Shown here in pieces: positions 21,890 to 23,471 of a DNA stretch of 23,471 nt; the first letter of the stretch is position 1; the number at the start of each line of letters is the position of its first letter. Position numbers and translations under genes: made by a program. Source of the DNA: Pseudomonadota bacterium (lineage in GTDB: Bacteria; Pseudomonadota; Alphaproteobacteria; Acetobacterales; Acetobacteraceae); contig JAKAZX010000011.1 in assembly GCA_021826485.1 (NCBI GenBank), forward strand, positions 1 through 23,471, given 5' to 3'. Under the pieces are notes generated by a model. The model was not told where the DNA came from and did not search any database. It saw only the letters and a list, made by a program, of their open reading frames with translations.

Positions 21890-23203
21890 GTGCGGATTGC
21901 CATGATCGGGGGCGGATATGTCGGCCTGGTATCGGGTGCCTGCTTCGCGGAGTTCGGCGTCGAAGTGGCAGTCGTGGAAGCCGACCCCCATCGCCTCGCC
22001 GCATTGCGGGCGGGGCGCCTGCCGATCTACGAGCCGGGGCTCGACCAGTTGGTAGCGGATAATGTGGCGGCCGGTCGCCTGAGCTTCGGCGACGACCTGG
22101 CGGCGGCCGTCGATGGGGCGGAGGCGATCTTCATCGCCGTCGGTACGCCGGCCCGGCGCGGCGACGGACACGCGGACCTCCGGTTCGTCTATGAAGCGGC
22201 GGCGCAGATTGCCCGTGCGATGACAGGCTATGCGGTGATCGTGACGAAATCCACCGTGCCGGTGGGGACGGGGCGGCGGATCGCCGAGATCGTCCGCGGC
22301 GCGCGTCCCGAGGCGGAATTCGACGTCGCGTCCAATCCGGAATTCCTTCGCGAAGGAAGCGCGATCCGAGACTTCATGCATCCGGACCGGGTCATAATCG
22401 GCACCGAAAGCGACCGGGCCGAGGAAATCCTGCGACGCTTGTATCGCCCGCTCTATCTGATCGAGACCCCGATCGTCTCGACCGGGATCGAAACGGCAGA
22501 ACTGACGAAATATGCAGCGAATTCCTTCCTGGCTATGAAAGTGACATTCATCAACGAAATGGCCGATCTGTGCGAAAAGGTCGGCGCCGATGTTCACGAG
22601 GTCGCGCGCGGCATTGGGCTCGACGGGCGTATCGGGCGGAAATTCCTGCATCCCGGCCCGGGATTCGGAGGCTCCTGCTTTCCCAAGGACACGCTGGCGC
22701 TGACCCGCATCGCACAGGATGCCGGCGCGCCCTGCCGGCTGGTCGAAACGGTCGTGTCGGTGAACAATGCCCGCAAGTCGAGCATGGCGATGCGGGTCAT
22801 CTCCGCGTGCACTGGGACCGTCCGTGGGAAGACGATTGCGGTCCTGGGTCTGACCTTCAAGCCGGAAACCGACGACATGCGCGATGCGCCCTCCATACCG
22901 ATACTCTGGAGCCTGGCGCAGGAAGGCGCGGTTCTGCGGGTCTATGATCCGGTCGGCACGCAGCAGGCGAAGGAACTGCTTCCGGATGGCATGACCTACT
23001 GCGAAAGCGCCCTCGAAGCCGTGACGGGGGCAGACGCACTTGTTGTCATCACCGAATGGAACGAGTTCCGCTCGCTTGCCCCGGAACGTCTCAAGCAGTT
23101 GATGGGCGGCAGGGTCATCGTCGATCTGCGGAACATTTTCGAACCATCCGCCATGCGTGCCGCCGGCTTCGAATATCATGCCATCGGCCGGCCGGCTGCA
23201 TGA
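21890..23203 (+). CDS. UDP-glucose/GDP-mannose dehydrogenase family protein (probable UDP-glucose 6-dehydrogenase)
   Basis: The 437-residue enzyme should oxidise a nucleotide sugar twice with NAD+, most likely UDP-glucose to UDP-glucuronate for surface polysaccharide. It has an N-terminal Rossmann GGGYVG (7-12), SNPEFLREGSAI, a central helix segment ELTKYAANSFLAMKVTFINE, the catalytic Cys263 in GFGGSCFPKDT, and a C-terminal UDP-binding domain opening with LGLTFKPETDDMRDAPS. The GTG at 21890 is preferred: it gives the standard RIAMIGGGYVG start and has GGAG 8 nt upstream. Other in-frame starts are GTG 21881 and TTG 21833. It lies 61 nt after the FliJ-like gene and overlaps the next gene by 4 nt. 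UDP-glucose rather than GDP-mannose as substrate is the more common case, not proven here. Confidence 0.92.
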   Translation: MRIAMIGGGYVGLVSGACFAEFGVEVAVVEADPHRLAALRAGRLPIYEPGLDQLVADNVAAGRLSFGDDLAAAVDGAEAIFIAVGTPARRGDGHADLRFVYEAAAQIARAMTGYAVIVTKSTVPVGTGRRIAEIVRGARPEAEFDVASNPEFLREGSAIRDFMHPDRVIIGTESDRAEEILRRLYRPLYLIETPIVSTGIETAELTKYAANSFLAMKVTFINEMADLCEKVGADVHEVARGIGLDGRIGRKFLHPGPGFGGSCFPKDTLALTRIAQDAGAPCRLVETVVSVNNARKSSMAMRVISACTGTVRGKTIAVLGLTFKPETDDMRDAPSIPILWSLAQEGAVLRVYDPVGTQQAKELLPDGMTYCESALEAVTGADALVVITEWNEFRSLAPERLKQLMGGRVIVDLRNIFEPSAMRAAGFEYHAIGRPAA

Positions 23204-23471
23204 CCTATCCTGATGTCGCGAACCCCGACCTGCTTCGCCGAATTCCGCTTGGCGCCAAGCGCGTGGTGGATATCGGGTGCGCAACCGGCGCGCTCGGGGC
23301 CGAATTCAAGCGGCGAAATCCGCGCGCGCATTACATCGGCGTGGAGCAGGATATCAATGCCGCGCAGATCGCCGCCACCCGGGTCGACGAAATCATAGTC
23401 GGCAACATCGAAGAACGTCCTTCCCCGTTGACGGACCGTATCCCGCCCGAAAGCGTGGATTGTCTGATCTA
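23200..23471 (+). CDS. SAM-dependent methyltransferase, partial (3' end outside window)
   Basis: The reading frame from the ATG at 23200 stays open to the window edge (90 complete codons). Motif I of class I methyltransferases is clear: VVDIGCATGALG at residues 22-33, followed by an acidic ribose-binding position in YIGVEQD (E49), and a VDCLI strand at the cut that corresponds to motif III/IV. The ATG overlaps the dehydrogenase stop in an ATGA arrangement, so the two are translationally coupled. Methyltransferases with this start often sit in O-antigen, capsule or glycan-modification clusters, and in larger fusions with glycosyltransferases. The missing C-terminus prevents any substrate call. 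Confidence 0.85.
   Translation, partial: MTYPDVANPDLLRRIPLGAKRVVDIGCATGALGAEFKRRNPRAHYIGVEQDINAAQIAATRVDEIIVGNIEERPSPLTDRIPPESVDCLI

Noticed and set aside
19995..22004. Open minus-strand frame of 669 codons antisense to fliI and the FliJ-like gene
   Set aside because: FliI motifs on the plus strand are unambiguous; the minus-strand product is low-complexity and Arg-rich.
21869..23284. Open minus-strand frame of 471 codons antisense to the nucleotide-sugar dehydrogenase
   Set aside because: The plus-strand gene has intact NAD-binding and catalytic motifs; the antisense frame shows none.
1..23471. CRISPR arrays, tRNA genes, insertion sequences, attachment sites
   Set aside because: No regularly spaced direct repeats, tRNA-like cloverleaf, transposase or integrase sequence was seen on reading the window.

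Overview
The window is GC-rich chromosomal DNA from an alphaproteobacterium, most likely of the Acetobacteraceae or a close Rhodospirillales relative. The evidence is a CtrA-type cell-cycle regulator, an S4 protein whose N-terminus reads like acetic-acid-bacterial S4, adjacent glnD and mutS genes, and a bactofilin. No rRNA, tRNA, insertion sequence, phage gene, CRISPR array or other clear mark of recent transfer was seen. Genes are tightly packed, and no stretch of more than 300 bases lacks a gene.

Layout. (1) 26-4742: a DUF1638 gene converges on, and overlaps by 145 nt, a minus-strand transport operon. That operon encodes a BMP-family periplasmic binding protein, a tandem ABC ATPase and an MFS transporter, but neither of the two membrane permeases such a system needs. 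(2) 4887-6654: rpsD with a good sigma-70-like promoter and a leader carrying a perfect 8-bp hairpin, followed after 17 nt by an asparaginase II (ReAV-type) gene. (3) 6695-8998, minus strand: typA/bipA and a small lipoprotein gene, separated by a long inverted repeat. (4) 9249-11273, plus strand: a full-length Ada alkylation-repair protein with a possible Ada box upstream and a terminator-like hairpin downstream, an AT-rich spacer, then a bactofilin. (5) 11302-16712, minus strand: mutS followed by glnD, probably one transcript. (6) 16826-19162: NADP-type malic enzyme with a C-terminal phosphotransacetylase-like domain. (7) 19166-23471: ctrA on the minus strand, divergent from fliI and a FliJ-like gene; then a UDP-glucose/GDP-mannose dehydrogenase and the start of a SAM methyltransferase whose ATG overlaps the dehydrogenase stop.

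Functionally this is mostly core metabolism and housekeeping: nitrogen sensing (glnD), mismatch and alkylation repair (mutS, ada), translation (rpsD, typA), carbon metabolism (maeB), and a right-hand block joining cell-cycle control, flagellar export and probable surface-glycan synthesis. I did not find a convincing new biological system. The most useful second looks are the permease-less BMP/ABC/MFS operon, the dyad-rich ctrA-fliI intergenic region, the rpsD leader hairpin, the Ada-box candidate and the divergent FliJ-like gene.
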